DNA from: Planktomarina sp.
GTDB taxonomy: Bacteria > Pseudomonadota > Alphaproteobacteria > Rhodobacterales > Rhodobacteraceae
Reading direction: 5' to 3'
Length of the DNA stretch: 13,316 nt
Assembly: GCA_016780825.1 (NCBI GenBank)
Contig: JADHLF010000050.1
Span: forward strand, 1 to 13,316
The notes under the pieces: generated by a model
The model's database searches: none
The model's input: the letters and a program-made list of their open reading frames with translations, nothing else
Told to the model about the DNA's origin: nothing
Position numbers and translations under genes: made by a program
In this document: positions 1 through 6,832 of the stretch, one piece after another
How positions within the stretch are numbered: the stretch's first letter is position 1
Layout: each line of letters starts with the position of its first letter

Positions 1-467
1 CTGTCCCAAAACCCTATACGCCAATCCCAATATCCACTCGCAACACTTGGCGTAATATCATTCAGCAGCATACTCGTGCCGTCTTTGTGCTTAAAATACT
101 GCTTAAAATAACGTTCAGCGTATTTGTCGTGCCAATACTTCCTACTCGCTGTCCACGTGCCGTTCTTTACGTTTCGTTCGAACCAATCACGCCAATGCTG
201 TTCAAACGTATGTTCGTCTAAACTGTGCCCCAACTTTGCTGCTTGCTGTAAGCGCAACAACTCGCTTTTCGCATACTCATAAGCATCTTCGTAAATCGTA
301 AGTTTCGTGCTGCGTGTCACGTAGCCTTTGCGTCCACCAATCTTCAAACGCATATACCAATTTGCACGTCTGTGCGTTTTAGCGTTGGGCACAGCCACAC
401 TTAGGTTGCGCCTAAACAGTACAAGCGCACCACCGTAGTGTTCCCTTTTGTCCTCATAAAACGCCAA
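1..467 (-). CDS. Tyrosine recombinase/phage integrase, N-terminal part (cut by window edge)
   Basis: Reading leftward from 467, an open frame of 155 codons runs off the window. It contains WYMRLKIGGRKGYVTR near residues 37-52 and a helical stretch with DEHTFEQHWRDWFERNV near 83-99. This is the pattern of the arm-binding and SAM-like core-binding N-terminal domains of phage-type tyrosine recombinases. The catalytic R-H-R-Y domain would lie outside the window, so activity cannot be judged. I chose the TTG at 465-467 because GGAG lies 7 nt upstream and no ATG occurs between the upstream in-frame stop and the conserved part; a GTG two codons earlier (471-473) is an alternative. Base composition is clearly AT-richer than the genes to the right, which suits acquired DNA. 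It reads away from rpsI and is probably the first gene of an integrated element. The family call rests on reading the sequence alone, so it is moderate. Confidence 0.6.
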   Translation of the reverse strand, partial: MAFYEDKREHYGGALVLFRRNLSVAVPNAKTHRRANWYMRLKIGGRKGYVTRSTKLTIYEDAYEYAKSELLRLQQAAKLGHSLDEHTFEQHWRDWFERNVKNGTWTASRKYWHDKYAERYFKQYFKHKDGTSMLLNDITPSVASGYWDWRIGFWD

Positions 468-503
468 CAGCACACTCCAATAGCAACCTAAAGCGCTACA
501 AAT

Positions 504-532
504 ATGCTAAAATCGCTAAACCATAACGTCAA
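504..532 (-). promoter_or_regulatory. Candidate sigma70 promoter of the integrase gene
   Basis: On the minus strand, TTGACG (532-527) and TAGCAT (509-504) are separated by 17 nt. This predicts a start near 497 and a leader of about 30 nt before the TTG start at 467. It lies between the rpsI terminator and the integrase, so the integrase probably has its own transcription unit rather than reading through from rplM-rpsI. Confidence 0.4.
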
Positions 533-565
533 CACATACTGCGTCTGCTGCAATTCTGCTACGCA

Positions 566-600
566 CAAAAAAAGGGCTGCGAAATACGCAACCCTTTGTT
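566..600 (-). terminator. Intrinsic terminator of rplM-rpsI
   Basis: The arms 571-581 and 587-597 form an 11-bp stem with one mismatch and a 5-nt loop. On the minus strand the stem runs into a T tract (573-567). It begins about 30 nt after the rpsI stop. The plus-strand side is also T-rich, so it could work in both directions. Confidence 0.7.
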
Positions 601-627
601 TTATATGGTAAATTCGAATTTTCGAAC

Positions 628-1116
628 TTAGCGCTTGGAGAACTGGAAGCTCCGACGGGCTTTGCGCTTACCGAATTTCTTACGTTCCACAACCCGGCTG
701 TCGCGGGTCAGGAAGCCGGCGGCTTTCAGGGCGCCGCGCAGGCTGGGTTCATAGAGTTGTAAGGCTTTGGAGATGCCGTGTTTCACAGCGCCTGCTTGGC
801 CTGTCAAACCGCCGCCTTTGACTGTGGCAACCACGTCAAATTCGCCTTCAACACCGGCCACCTGCATCGGTTGACGCAGGATCAGCTGCAAAACAGGGCG
901 TGCAAAATAGGCGTCTTGGTCTTTGCCATTCACAGTCACCTTGCCGGAACCTGGTTTGATCCAGACACGGGCAACCGCGTCTTTACGTTTGCCAGTGGCG
1001 TAGCTGCGGCCCAAGTCATCGCGAACAGGTTCCCGAGGCGCTGCGATTTCAACCACAGCAGAGGTGCCTTCGGCGACCGCTGCCAGGTCTTCGAGAGATG
1101 TAATTTGATCTGACAT
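628..1116 (-). CDS. rpsI: 30S ribosomal protein S9
   Basis: This 162-residue protein is the small-subunit protein S9 (uS9), whose basic C-terminal tail reaches the P-site tRNA. The core begins at about residue 39 with YATGKRKDAVARVW, followed by the glycine-rich segment VKGGGLTGQAGAVKHGISKAL near 99-119. It ends in the family tail with a terminal SKR (KKFGKRKARRSFQFSKR). The first ~37 residues are an acidic extension typical of alphaproteobacterial S9, which explains why it is longer than the ~130-residue E. coli protein. It lies 3 nt downstream of rplM and is followed by a good hairpin terminator, so it is the second and last gene of the L13-S9 operon. No upstream Shine-Dalgarno is strong, consistent with translational coupling to rplM. 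Confidence 0.97.
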   Translation of the reverse strand: MSDQITSLEDLAAVAEGTSAVVEIAAPREPVRDDLGRSYATGKRKDAVARVWIKPGSGKVTVNGKDQDAYFARPVLQLILRQPMQVAGVEGEFDVVATVKGGGLTGQAGAVKHGISKALQLYEPSLRGALKAAGFLTRDSRVVERKKFGKRKARRSFQFSKR

Positions 1117-1119
1117 CGC

Positions 1120-1578
1120 TTATACCCGTGTGTTTTTCTTGTTCATGACTTTTACATCCAATACGGTTGGCGCTTGCGCCTCATGTGGATGCTCGGCGCC
1201 TGCATAGACACGCAGATTGGTCATAATCTGACGCGACAGACGGTTGCCTGGCAACATGCGCTTCACAGCCTGTGTCAAGACGCGCTCAGGATATTTGCCC
1301 TCCAGGATCGTGCCCGTGGTGCGGGATTTGATCCCACCTGGGTATCCGGTGTGCCAATAGTTTTCTTTGTTGCGCTTGTTACCGGTCAGCTGAACTTTTT
1401 CAGCATTAATTACAATCACATTGTCGCCCATATCCATGTGCGGTGTGAAGGTGGCTTTGTGTTTGCCACGCAGGCGCATTGCAATAATCGAAGCCAAACG
1501 GCCCAATACAACGCCTTCGGCGTCGATCAGAATCCATTTTTTGTCGATATCTGCAGGTGTTGCAGAGAAGGTTTTCAT
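1120..1578 (-). CDS. rplM: 50S ribosomal protein L13
   Basis: This 152-residue protein is L13 (uL13), an early assembly protein of the large subunit. It shows the family signatures: WILIDAEGVVLGRLAS near residues 15-30, the RGKHKATFTPHMDMGD segment near 37-52, the HTGYPGGIKSRT loop near 76-87, and the MLPGNRLSRQIMTNLRVYAG block near 108-127. The length is slightly above the ~142 residues of E. coli. It is the first gene of the rplM-rpsI operon and has a well-formed promoter directly upstream. In E. coli, L13 represses its own operon through the mRNA leader; the short leader here shows no structure I can confidently equate with that. Confidence 0.97.
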   Translation of the reverse strand: MKTFSATPADIDKKWILIDAEGVVLGRLASIIAMRLRGKHKATFTPHMDMGDNVIVINAEKVQLTGNKRNKENYWHTGYPGGIKSRTTGTILEGKYPERVLTQAVKRMLPGNRLSRQIMTNLRVYAGAEHPHEAQAPTVLDVKVMNKKNTRV

Positions 1579-1610
1579 TTTTTATACCCATCGAGGTTGG
1601 TGATGGGCGG

Positions 1611-1638
1611 GTTATAGAGATTGGCACGGCACAGTCAA
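1611..1638 (-). promoter_or_regulatory. Promoter of rplM-rpsI
   Basis: Minus-strand TTGACT (1638-1633) and TATAAC (1616-1611) are 16 nt apart. The predicted start near 1604 leaves a leader of about 26 nt. The bases between the -10 box and the start are C/G only (CCGCCC); such GC-rich discriminators are typical of growth-rate and ppGpp-controlled ribosomal promoters. Upstream of the -35 box (1650-1690) the DNA is very AT-rich, like an UP element. Confidence 0.65.
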
Positions 1639-1647
1639 CACAGAAAC

Positions 1648-1689
1648 ACCTTATTAAATTATTTAAAATCAGGTAATTAAAAATAAGGT
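1648..1689. repeat. 8-bp inverted repeat upstream of the rplM promoter
   Basis: ACCTTATT at 1648-1655 is the exact reverse complement of AATAAGGT at 1682-1689, with a 26-nt AT-rich spacer. It lies between the thioesterase stop (1724) and the rplM promoter. It could be a protein-binding site or chance in AT-rich DNA; the loop is too long for a normal terminator. Confidence 0.3.
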
Positions 1690-1723
1690 ATCATTTTACC
1701 CCATACCAACACCTCTCCCCTCC

Positions 1724-2146
1724 TCACTCATCGCGCGGAATGGCATAGGTGAGATTGGCACGGGCCACCGGCTGGGTTTGGTCCGCGGAATAGATCATGC
1801 TCTGACATACAGCCAAGGACCGGCCAAGTTTGATCACCTCATTTTTGCACAGTAAATCCGCGCCCGCGCTGGGTTTGCGCATGAAATCAATCCCGCAATT
1901 TGTGGTCACAGCCAAGGCTTTGGGGCCGATCAGCGCGAGAATATGCAAATAGGCCGCCACATCCGCCAAGGCAAACATAGACGGCCCCGAGACCGTGCCA
2001 CCGGGACGCAGATGCTTTTCCTGCACATGAAGCGCCACTTCCAGCTGCGCGGCGCTCAGGTCGGTGATTTCGAATTCATCCGCCACCTGCGGGAATTCGA
2101 GCCCCAAAAAAGCCTTCAGTTCCGCAGCGTTCATTTTAAGTGCCAT
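1724..2146 (-). CDS. PaaI-type hotdog-fold thioesterase
   Basis: This 140-residue protein looks like a small acyl-CoA thioesterase of the PaaI/YdiI hotdog superfamily, which hydrolyses acyl- or aryl-CoA thioesters in the cytosol. The typical core is visible: GGTVSGPSMFALADVAAYL near residues 49-67, the central hotdog helix with the acidic residue at D61, followed by the strand segment TTNCGIDFMRKPSAGADL. The frame stays open for 53 more codons upstream, but I chose the ATG at 2146 because GGGAG lies about 8 nt upstream. The longer version would also run into the divergent neighbouring gene. Its substrate cannot be read from sequence. Its divergent neighbour is a crotonase-family protein, also acting on CoA thioesters, so the pair may serve one acyl-CoA pathway; this is inference. 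Confidence 0.8.
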   Translation of the reverse strand: MALKMNAAELKAFLGLEFPQVADEFEITDLSAAQLEVALHVQEKHLRPGGTVSGPSMFALADVAAYLHILALIGPKALAVTTNCGIDFMRKPSAGADLLCKNEVIKLGRSLAVCQSMIYSADQTQPVARANLTYAIPRDE

Positions 2147-2174
2147 TGTCCCGCTCCCTCGCTTTTGGTTATGG
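2146..2174 (+). promoter_or_regulatory. Candidate promoter of the crotonase-family gene
   Basis: TTGTCC (2146-2151) and TTATGG (2169-2174) are 17 nt apart, giving a predicted start near 2181 and a 20-nt leader that holds GGAG before the ATG at 2201. The boxes are only partial matches. The site sits in the 54-nt gap between the divergent thioesterase and crotonase starts. Confidence 0.3.
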
Positions 2175-2200
2175 TGCCGAGGAAGTTCATGGAGAGCAAG

Positions 2201-2989
2201 ATGGCAATTTTGACACGCCGCGACGAAAACGCCGTCGCCTACCTTACAATGAATGCGCCCGAGCGGCTCAATGCGCTCTCGGATGAAATGCTGGCCGCGC
2301 TGCAAGACACTTTGACGGCGTTGAGGTCAGACACAAGCATCCGGGCGGTTGTGCTTGCCGGAACCGGTAAAGCCTTCTGCGCCGGCCATGACCTCAAGCA
2401 AATGACCGCGGCGCGGCAAAATGCCGATGGCGGCGCGGCCGCCTTTAAAGATCTTTTTGACCGCTGTGCCACCTTCATGCAAACGGTGCAGGAAATCCCA
2501 CAGCCCGTGATTGCCCAAGTGCACGGGATCGCGACCGCCGCAGGGTGTCAGCTGGTGGCAAGCTGTGATCTGGCGCTCGCGGCCGAGGGCACGCGATTTG
2601 GCGTGAATGGCGTCAACATCGGCCTGTTTTGCTCAACGCCCATGGTGGCGCTCTCGCGCAACATCGCCCGAAAGCGCGCATTTGAAATGCTGGTCACGGG
2701 CGCGTTTATGACAGCCGATGAGGCCAAACAGGCCGGGCTTATCAACCGCGTGGTGCCGGAAACAGAGCTTGCCGAGAGCACCCGCGCCTTGGCAGAGCTC
2801 ATCGCCTCCAAACTTGGCTCTGCGGTTAAAACCGGCAAGACCGCCTTTTATCAGCAAATTCAGATGCCATTGGATCAAGCCTATGCCTACACGGGCCAAG
2901 TCATGGTGGAGAATATGCTGAACCGGGACACAGAGGAAGGGATCGCTGCCTTTATTGAGAAACGCGATCCTAATTGGTCGCAAGACTGA
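2201..2989 (+). CDS. Enoyl-CoA hydratase/isomerase family protein, ECHDC3-like
   Basis: This 262-residue crotonase-superfamily protein has both oxyanion-hole segments: AFCAGHDL at 58-65 and HGIATAAGCQLVASCD at 108-123. The segment IGLFCSTPMVAL at 140-151 and the C-terminal EKRDPNWS resemble the ECHDC3 subfamily. The two glutamates that catalyse hydration in classical crotonases are not conserved: the first is Q117 (GCQL instead of GCEL) and the second falls in the neutral segment FGVNGVNIG. So a standard enoyl-CoA hydratase reaction is doubtful, and the true reaction is not evident. The ATG at 2201 has GGAG 6 nt upstream; an in-frame ATG at 2189 is an alternative, and the much longer upstream frame overlaps the thioesterase antisense. 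trmFO follows 40 nt downstream. Confidence 0.85.
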   Translation: MAILTRRDENAVAYLTMNAPERLNALSDEMLAALQDTLTALRSDTSIRAVVLAGTGKAFCAGHDLKQMTAARQNADGGAAAFKDLFDRCATFMQTVQEIPQPVIAQVHGIATAAGCQLVASCDLALAAEGTRFGVNGVNIGLFCSTPMVALSRNIARKRAFEMLVTGAFMTADEAKQAGLINRVVPETELAESTRALAELIASKLGSAVKTGKTAFYQQIQMPLDQAYAYTGQVMVENMLNRDTEEGIAAFIEKRDPNWSQD

Positions 2990-3029
2990 GCCCTTTCCTT
3001 CTGCCGCACATGCCATTACATCGCCTGCC

Positions 3030-4367
3030 ATGACACAAAGATTGAACATCATAGGCGGCGGCATGGCCGGTTGCGAAGCGGCGTGGCAGGCAGCACAGCT
3101 TGGTGTGCCGGTGACGATTCATGAAATGCGCCCCAAGGTGGAGACCTTTGCCCATCAAACCGGCGATTTAGGCGAGATGGTGTGTTCCAACTCCTTCCGC
3201 TCCGATGATGACGAGCAAAACGCTGTGGGTTTGGTCCATTGGGAGATGCGGGCCGCGGGCAGCCTTATCATGGCCACAGCCGACAAACATCGCATACCCG
3301 CCGGCGGTGCTTTGGCGGTGGACCGCGAACCCTATGCCAAAAGCATCACTGCGGCGATCCATGCGCATCCCTTAATCGATGTCACCCATGAGGAAATCAC
3401 CCATCTGCCCGATGAGGGCCTGTGGATTGTCGCCACGGGGCCATTAACCTCTGGCGCCTTGGCCGAAGCGATACAGGCGGAGACCGGTGCAGAAGCCCTG
3501 GCCTTTTTCGATGCAATTGCGCCGATCATCTATGCCGACAGCATCGACATGAGCCGGGCTTGGATGCAGTCGCGCTATGACAAGGGCGAGACTGAAGAAG
3601 AGCGGACGGCCTATCTCAACTGCCCGATGAACAAAGAGCAGTATGAGGCCTTTATAGATGCGCTGCTCGGGGCTGAAAAAACTGAGTTCAAACCGGGAGA
3701 GACAGCCGGCTATTTTGACGGCTGCCTTCCGATTGAGGTCATGGCCGAACGTGGCCGTGAAACCCTACGTTTTGGCCCGATGAAACCGGTTGGGCTGTGC
3801 AATGCACATGATCCAGAGAATAAACCCTATGCGGTGGTGCAACTGCGCCGGGACAATGCATTGGGCACGCTGTTTAATATTGTCGGGTTTCAAACCAAGA
3901 TGAAATATGGTGCGCAAACCCGCGTATTGCGCATGATCCCAGGCCTGGAGCAGGCTGAATTCGCGCGATTGGGCGGGATTCACCGCAATTCTTTCATCAA
4001 CTCCCCCACCCTGCTGACGCCGCAAATGCAGCTCAAAAGCAAGCCGAATATCCGGTTTGCAGGTCAAATCACTGGCGTTGAAGGCTATGTCGAAAGCGCG
4101 GCCATGGGCATGGTTGCGGGCCGAATGGCGGCCGCGGAACTCTCAGGGCGCAGTTTGCCACCGCCGGGGCCAGAGACCGGTTGTGGCGCTTTGATCACCC
4201 ATATTACCGGCGGCGCTGTGGCCAAGACCTTTCAACCGATGAATGTAAATTTCGGGCTGTTTCCACCGATTGACACGGTGAAGGGGGGGCGCAAAAGGCG
4301 CAAGGAGCGTTACAAAGCCTATACAGACCGTGCCAAAGAGGCGTTTTCAGCCTGGCTGGCGCGATAA
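3030..4367 (+). CDS. trmFO: TrmFO, folate/FAD-dependent tRNA (uracil-54-C5)-methyltransferase
   Basis: This 445-residue flavoprotein makes ribothymidine (m5U54) in the tRNA T-loop, using methylene-tetrahydrofolate as carbon donor and FADH2 as reductant. The N-terminal FAD-binding motif IIGGGMAGCEAA is at residues 7-18, followed by HEMRP (31-35) and MVCSNSFRSDD (50-60). Cys52 and Cys232 (in FDGCLPIEVMAERGR) match in spacing the two cysteines described as important in B. subtilis and Thermus TrmFO. Near the C-terminus are QITGVEGYVESAAMGMVAGR and the family signature MNVNFGLFPP. I chose the ATG at 3030, since the family begins 6-8 residues before the GGG motif. A start 25 codons upstream would overlap the crotonase gene, and there is no clear Shine-Dalgarno at either start. 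Its length is normal. Confidence 0.95.
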   Translation: MTQRLNIIGGGMAGCEAAWQAAQLGVPVTIHEMRPKVETFAHQTGDLGEMVCSNSFRSDDDEQNAVGLVHWEMRAAGSLIMATADKHRIPAGGALAVDREPYAKSITAAIHAHPLIDVTHEEITHLPDEGLWIVATGPLTSGALAEAIQAETGAEALAFFDAIAPIIYADSIDMSRAWMQSRYDKGETEEERTAYLNCPMNKEQYEAFIDALLGAEKTEFKPGETAGYFDGCLPIEVMAERGRETLRFGPMKPVGLCNAHDPENKPYAVVQLRRDNALGTLFNIVGFQTKMKYGAQTRVLRMIPGLEQAEFARLGGIHRNSFINSPTLLTPQMQLKSKPNIRFAGQITGVEGYVESAAMGMVAGRMAAAELSGRSLPPPGPETGCGALITHITGGAVAKTFQPMNVNFGLFPPIDTVKGGRKRRKERYKAYTDRAKEAFSAWLAR

Positions 4368-4371
4368 TCTC

Positions 4372-4399
4372 TTGCCAAAACAGCGCCAAGCTCTAGGCT
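4372..4399 (+). promoter_or_regulatory. Candidate promoter of the methyltransferase-gluQ pair, possibly leaderless
   Basis: TTGCCA (4372-4377) and TAGGCT (4394-4399) are 16 nt apart. The ATG at 4406 starts 7 nt after the -10 box, exactly where transcription would begin. No Shine-Dalgarno precedes the ATG. Together this suggests a leaderless mRNA, but the boxes are imperfect. Confidence 0.35.
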
Positions 4400-4405
4400 G
4401 TCGCC

Positions 4406-5029
4406 ATGACGCAGGACCGCAATTTACCCACTAAATTCCCGCTCTGGGTGCCGCGCCCGGTGGAAGAAACTTTGGAAATCTACGCCGATTGGGCCTCTCA
4501 TTACGATGCGGATTTGGCCGAAGCCGGGTATGACACCCCGCGCCGCATTGCCGCCGCTTTAAAACCCTATGCCCAGCCGAACGACCGCATTTTAGATTTT
4601 GGCTGCGGCACAGGCCTGTCTGGCCTCGCGCTGCAAAATGCCGGATTTATAAATATCGATGGCTTGGACATCTCTGCACCCATGCTGGAAAAGGCCAAGG
4701 CGCGGAGGCTATACACCCATCTTTGGCAAGGTCGCCCGGGTGAGATCACCGGTGTGACCGCTGGACAATATTCCGTGATCGTCGCTGCCGGTGTGGTTTC
4801 GCTCGGCGCGGCGCCACCTGAAACTTTGAGCCTGATCCTTGATCACCTCACCCCCGGCGGGGTCATCGGCTTGTCCTTTAACGATCCCACAGTGGCCCAT
4901 GGCAGCTATGATGCTGTTTTAAATGACGAGATTGGCCAAGGGCGGCTCGAGGTTTTGTTTCGTGAAAATGGCTTGCACCTGCGCGAGCCTCCAATGGGCT
5001 CGGATGTTTTGATCTTGAGGCGCCTGTGA
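4406..5029 (+). CDS. Class I SAM-dependent methyltransferase
   Basis: This 207-residue cytosolic protein has the Rossmann-fold SAM-binding motif I ILDFGCGTG at residues 62-70 and a motif II acidic residue at D88 (GLDIS). HLTPGGVIGLSF near 147-158 matches the post-motif III strand of the Methyltransf_11/25 type. The ~50 residues before motif I (with IYADWASHYDADL) resemble the N-terminal lid of small-molecule or UbiE-like enzymes. The substrate is not evident. Its stop overlaps the GTG start of gluQ by 4 nt, so the two genes are translationally coupled and likely co-transcribed. As both upstream and downstream neighbours modify tRNA (TrmFO, GluQRS), a tRNA-related role is tempting, but nothing in the sequence shows it. 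Confidence 0.85.
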   Translation: MTQDRNLPTKFPLWVPRPVEETLEIYADWASHYDADLAEAGYDTPRRIAAALKPYAQPNDRILDFGCGTGLSGLALQNAGFINIDGLDISAPMLEKAKARRLYTHLWQGRPGEITGVTAGQYSVIVAAGVVSLGAAPPETLSLILDHLTPGGVIGLSFNDPTVAHGSYDAVLNDEIGQGRLEVLFRENGLHLREPPMGSDVLILRRL

Positions 5030-5892
5030 TCCGCACCCGCTTTGCCCCCTCTCCGACGGGCCCGTTGCACCTTGGACATGCCTATTCAGCCATAACCGCT
5101 CATGATTTTGCGCGGCGGCAGAGCGGCGCGTTTGTGCTGCGGATCGAAGATCTCGATCAAAGCCGTGCGCGGCCCGACTGGGAGGCACAGATTTTTGATG
5201 ATTTGGCCTGGCTCGGCCTGACCTGGGATGGACCTGTGTGGCGCCAAGCAACGCGCAGTCAGGCCTATGAGGCGGCGCTCACCTCGCTGACCAAGCGCGG
5301 GCTCCTCTACGGCTGTATATGCAGCCGCCGCGATATTGCCGAGGCCGCCTCAGCCCCCCAAGAAGGCGCGTCACCGGTTTGGGGACCCGATGGGTTGGTC
5401 TATCCCGGCAGCTGTCGCCCGGCGGACGGCGGCGCGCCTCTGACCGGGCCAGCGCGGCGGCTGAATATGGCAGCTGCGCTCACGGGCTGCTCTGAGATTG
5501 CCTTTCAAGAGCTTGCCGATGACCTCAAAACACCGATAAATCACATTCAAAAGGCTGCGCAATTCATTGATAAAATGGGAGACGTCGTCTTGGCGCGCAG
5601 GGACGGCGCCGCGGCTTATCATCTCGCTGTTGTGGTGGATGATGCGGCGCAGGATATCACCCATGTGGTGCGCGGCGCGGATCTTCTGAGCGCCACCCCC
5701 ATCCATGCCTTGCTGCAACATCTGCTAGGTTACCCAAAGCCCTTCTACCATCACCACCGCCTCATTCGCGATTCACATGGTAAACGTCTCGCCAAACGCG
5801 ATGATGCCAAGGCCATTGCAAAATTCCGGAGCGAAGGCGCGGGTCCTGACGATATCCGCGCGATGGTCGGCCTGCCCCCACGCTCCGGTTGA
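5026..5892 (+). CDS. gluQ: Glutamyl-Q tRNA(Asp) synthetase (GluQRS)
   Basis: This 288-residue paralog of the glutamyl-tRNA synthetase catalytic domain attaches glutamate to queuosine at position 34 of tRNA-Asp. It has the class I HIGH-type motif as HLGH (15-18, in RFAPSPTGPLHLGHAY) and the KMSKS equivalent as KRLAKRD (253-259). The zinc-binding C-x-C ... Y-x3-C set is at C97, C99, Y126 and C130. It lacks the anticodon-binding domain of full GluRS, as expected for this family, and its length is typical. The start is the GTG at 5026, which overlaps the methyltransferase stop as GTGA and has GAGG about 6 nt upstream; the protein begins MIRTRFAPSPTG, as in homologs. It converges on hisI with only 21 nt between the stops. 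Confidence 0.95.
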   Translation: MIRTRFAPSPTGPLHLGHAYSAITAHDFARRQSGAFVLRIEDLDQSRARPDWEAQIFDDLAWLGLTWDGPVWRQATRSQAYEAALTSLTKRGLLYGCICSRRDIAEAASAPQEGASPVWGPDGLVYPGSCRPADGGAPLTGPARRLNMAAALTGCSEIAFQELADDLKTPINHIQKAAQFIDKMGDVVLARRDGAAAYHLAVVVDDAAQDITHVVRGADLLSATPIHALLQHLLGYPKPFYHHHRLIRDSHGKRLAKRDDAKAIAKFRSEGAGPDDIRAMVGLPPRSG

Positions 5893-5913
5893 ACGCATCA
5901 TTACTTCGATATT

Positions 5914-6270
5914 TCAGATGATTGGCTGACTTATCTCATGCGGCTCTCCTGAGATCACCGAGGTGTAAAAGCAGCTGCGGCGATTGGTGTGGCAGGCCGG
6001 CCCCTCCTGCATCACGATCACCAAAAGGCAATCTTGATCGCAATCGTACCGCAGATCGACCAATGTCTGCCGATGACCACTGGTCTCCCCTTTTACCCAA
6101 AACTTCTGTCGTGACCGAGACCAATAGGTCACGCTGCGGCTGGTCAGGGTTTCAGCCACCGCTTCAGCATTCATCCAAGCCAGCATTAATACCTCACGCG
6201 TCTCCGCACATTGTGCAATCACCGGCAGTAATCCGTTGGCATCATATTTGAGCGTTTGCGGGTCGAACAT
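5914..6270 (-). CDS. hisI: Phosphoribosyl-AMP cyclohydrolase
   Basis: This enzyme (PRA-CH, 118 residues) catalyses the third step of histidine biosynthesis, opening the purine ring of phosphoribosyl-AMP to yield ProFAR. Recognisable are VLMLAWMN (27-34), YWSRSRQKFWVKGETSGH (49-66), the metal-binding DCDQDC (76-81), and the CH-x5-C pair at C93/H94 and C100. It is a stand-alone PRA-CH without the HisE domain, the usual alphaproteobacterial arrangement. The frame is open 8 codons further upstream (ATG at 6294), but the ATG at 6270 has a perfect AGGAGG 6 nt upstream and the MFDPQTLKYDANGL start fits the family, so I use it. It stands alone on this strand, converging on gluQ and diverging from the Fe-S scaffold gene. 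Confidence 0.95.
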   Translation of the reverse strand: MFDPQTLKYDANGLLPVIAQCAETREVLMLAWMNAEAVAETLTSRSVTYWSRSRQKFWVKGETSGHRQTLVDLRYDCDQDCLLVIVMQEGPACHTNRRSCFYTSVISGEPHEISQPII

Positions 6271-6283
6271 TTCAGCCCTCCTC

Positions 6284-6334
6284 TTGCATTTCACGATTGA
6301 GGCTTATCTATTGGGTGCAACGGGGAATGTCCAA
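6284..6334. promoter_or_regulatory. Overlapping divergent promoters of hisI and the Fe-S scaffold gene
   Basis: In the 67-nt gap between the two starts, plus-strand TTGCAT (6284-6289) and TCTATT (6307-6312) are 17 nt apart and would serve the scaffold gene. Minus-strand TTGGAC (6334-6329) and TAGATA (6310-6305) are 18 nt apart and would serve hisI. The two -10 boxes share bases, so the promoters would exclude each other. Both are imperfect matches. Confidence 0.35.
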
Positions 6335-6337
6335 ACA

Positions 6338-6790
6338 ATGACTGAACAAATTGACTTGATCAAACTTTATTCCACAAAAATTCTCGCCCTCGCAGCGCAG
6401 ATGCCGCATGTGGGTCATCTGGACAATCCAGGCGCCAGCGCCACGAAACGCTCACCGCTGTGTGGATCGAAGGTGACCGTTGATGTGACGATGCGTGATG
6501 GCAAAATCACTGAATTTGCACAAAATGTAAAAGCCTGCGCCCTTGGTCAAGCGGCCGCAAGTATTGCGGGTCAAAACATCATTGGCCGCACCGCTGAAGA
6601 GGTGGCGCGCGCGCGCGATGAGCTGGCTGCAATGCTGAAATCCGGAGGGCCACCGCCTGGCCCGCCATTTGACGGCTTTGAAGTGCTGGCGCCGGCAGTT
6701 GATTACAAAAACCGCCACGCGAGCATTCTGTTGTCGCTCGAAGCCACGGCGGAGGCTTGTGCCAGTATCGCGTCTAAAAAAATGCCGTGA
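6338..6790 (+). CDS. IscU/NifU-N-like iron-sulfur cluster scaffold protein
   Basis: This 150-residue protein resembles the SUF/IscU scaffold fold that holds nascent Fe-S clusters. It shows VGHLDNPGASATKRSPLCGSKV (25-46) and NVKACALGQAAASI (63-76), giving ligand-type cysteines C42 and C68. At the place of the third IscU cysteine (HCS motif) it reads RHASILLSLEA (126-136): the histidine is kept but the cysteine is alanine. A further cysteine, C141, lies close to the C-terminus. A proline-rich linker (GGPPPGPP, 103-110) interrupts the fold. It may therefore be a divergent scaffold or carrier. I chose the ATG at 6338; the upstream-extended frame (34 more codons) overlaps the hisI start and lacks family similarity. 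It is divergent from hisI. Confidence 0.8.
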   Translation: MTEQIDLIKLYSTKILALAAQMPHVGHLDNPGASATKRSPLCGSKVTVDVTMRDGKITEFAQNVKACALGQAAASIAGQNIIGRTAEEVARARDELAAMLKSGGPPPGPPFDGFEVLAPAVDYKNRHASILLSLEATAEACASIASKKMP

Positions 6791-6832
6791 GACCCTATGG
6801 GGTTTACTCAAAATTAACAGTTTCTGGAAAGA

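Noticed and set aside
1587..1607. Inverted repeat CCCATC/GATGGG in the rplM leader, which could be an L13 autoregulatory hairpin.
   Set aside because: The predicted transcription start (~1604) falls inside the 5' arm, so the hairpin would not be complete in the RNA, and the stem is only 6 bp.
1724..2305. A 193-codon version of the thioesterase and a 348-codon version of the crotonase gene, overlapping head to head.
   Set aside because: The extensions lie antisense over each other's coding regions, lack family similarity, and good ribosome-binding sites support the shorter starts at 2146 and 2201.
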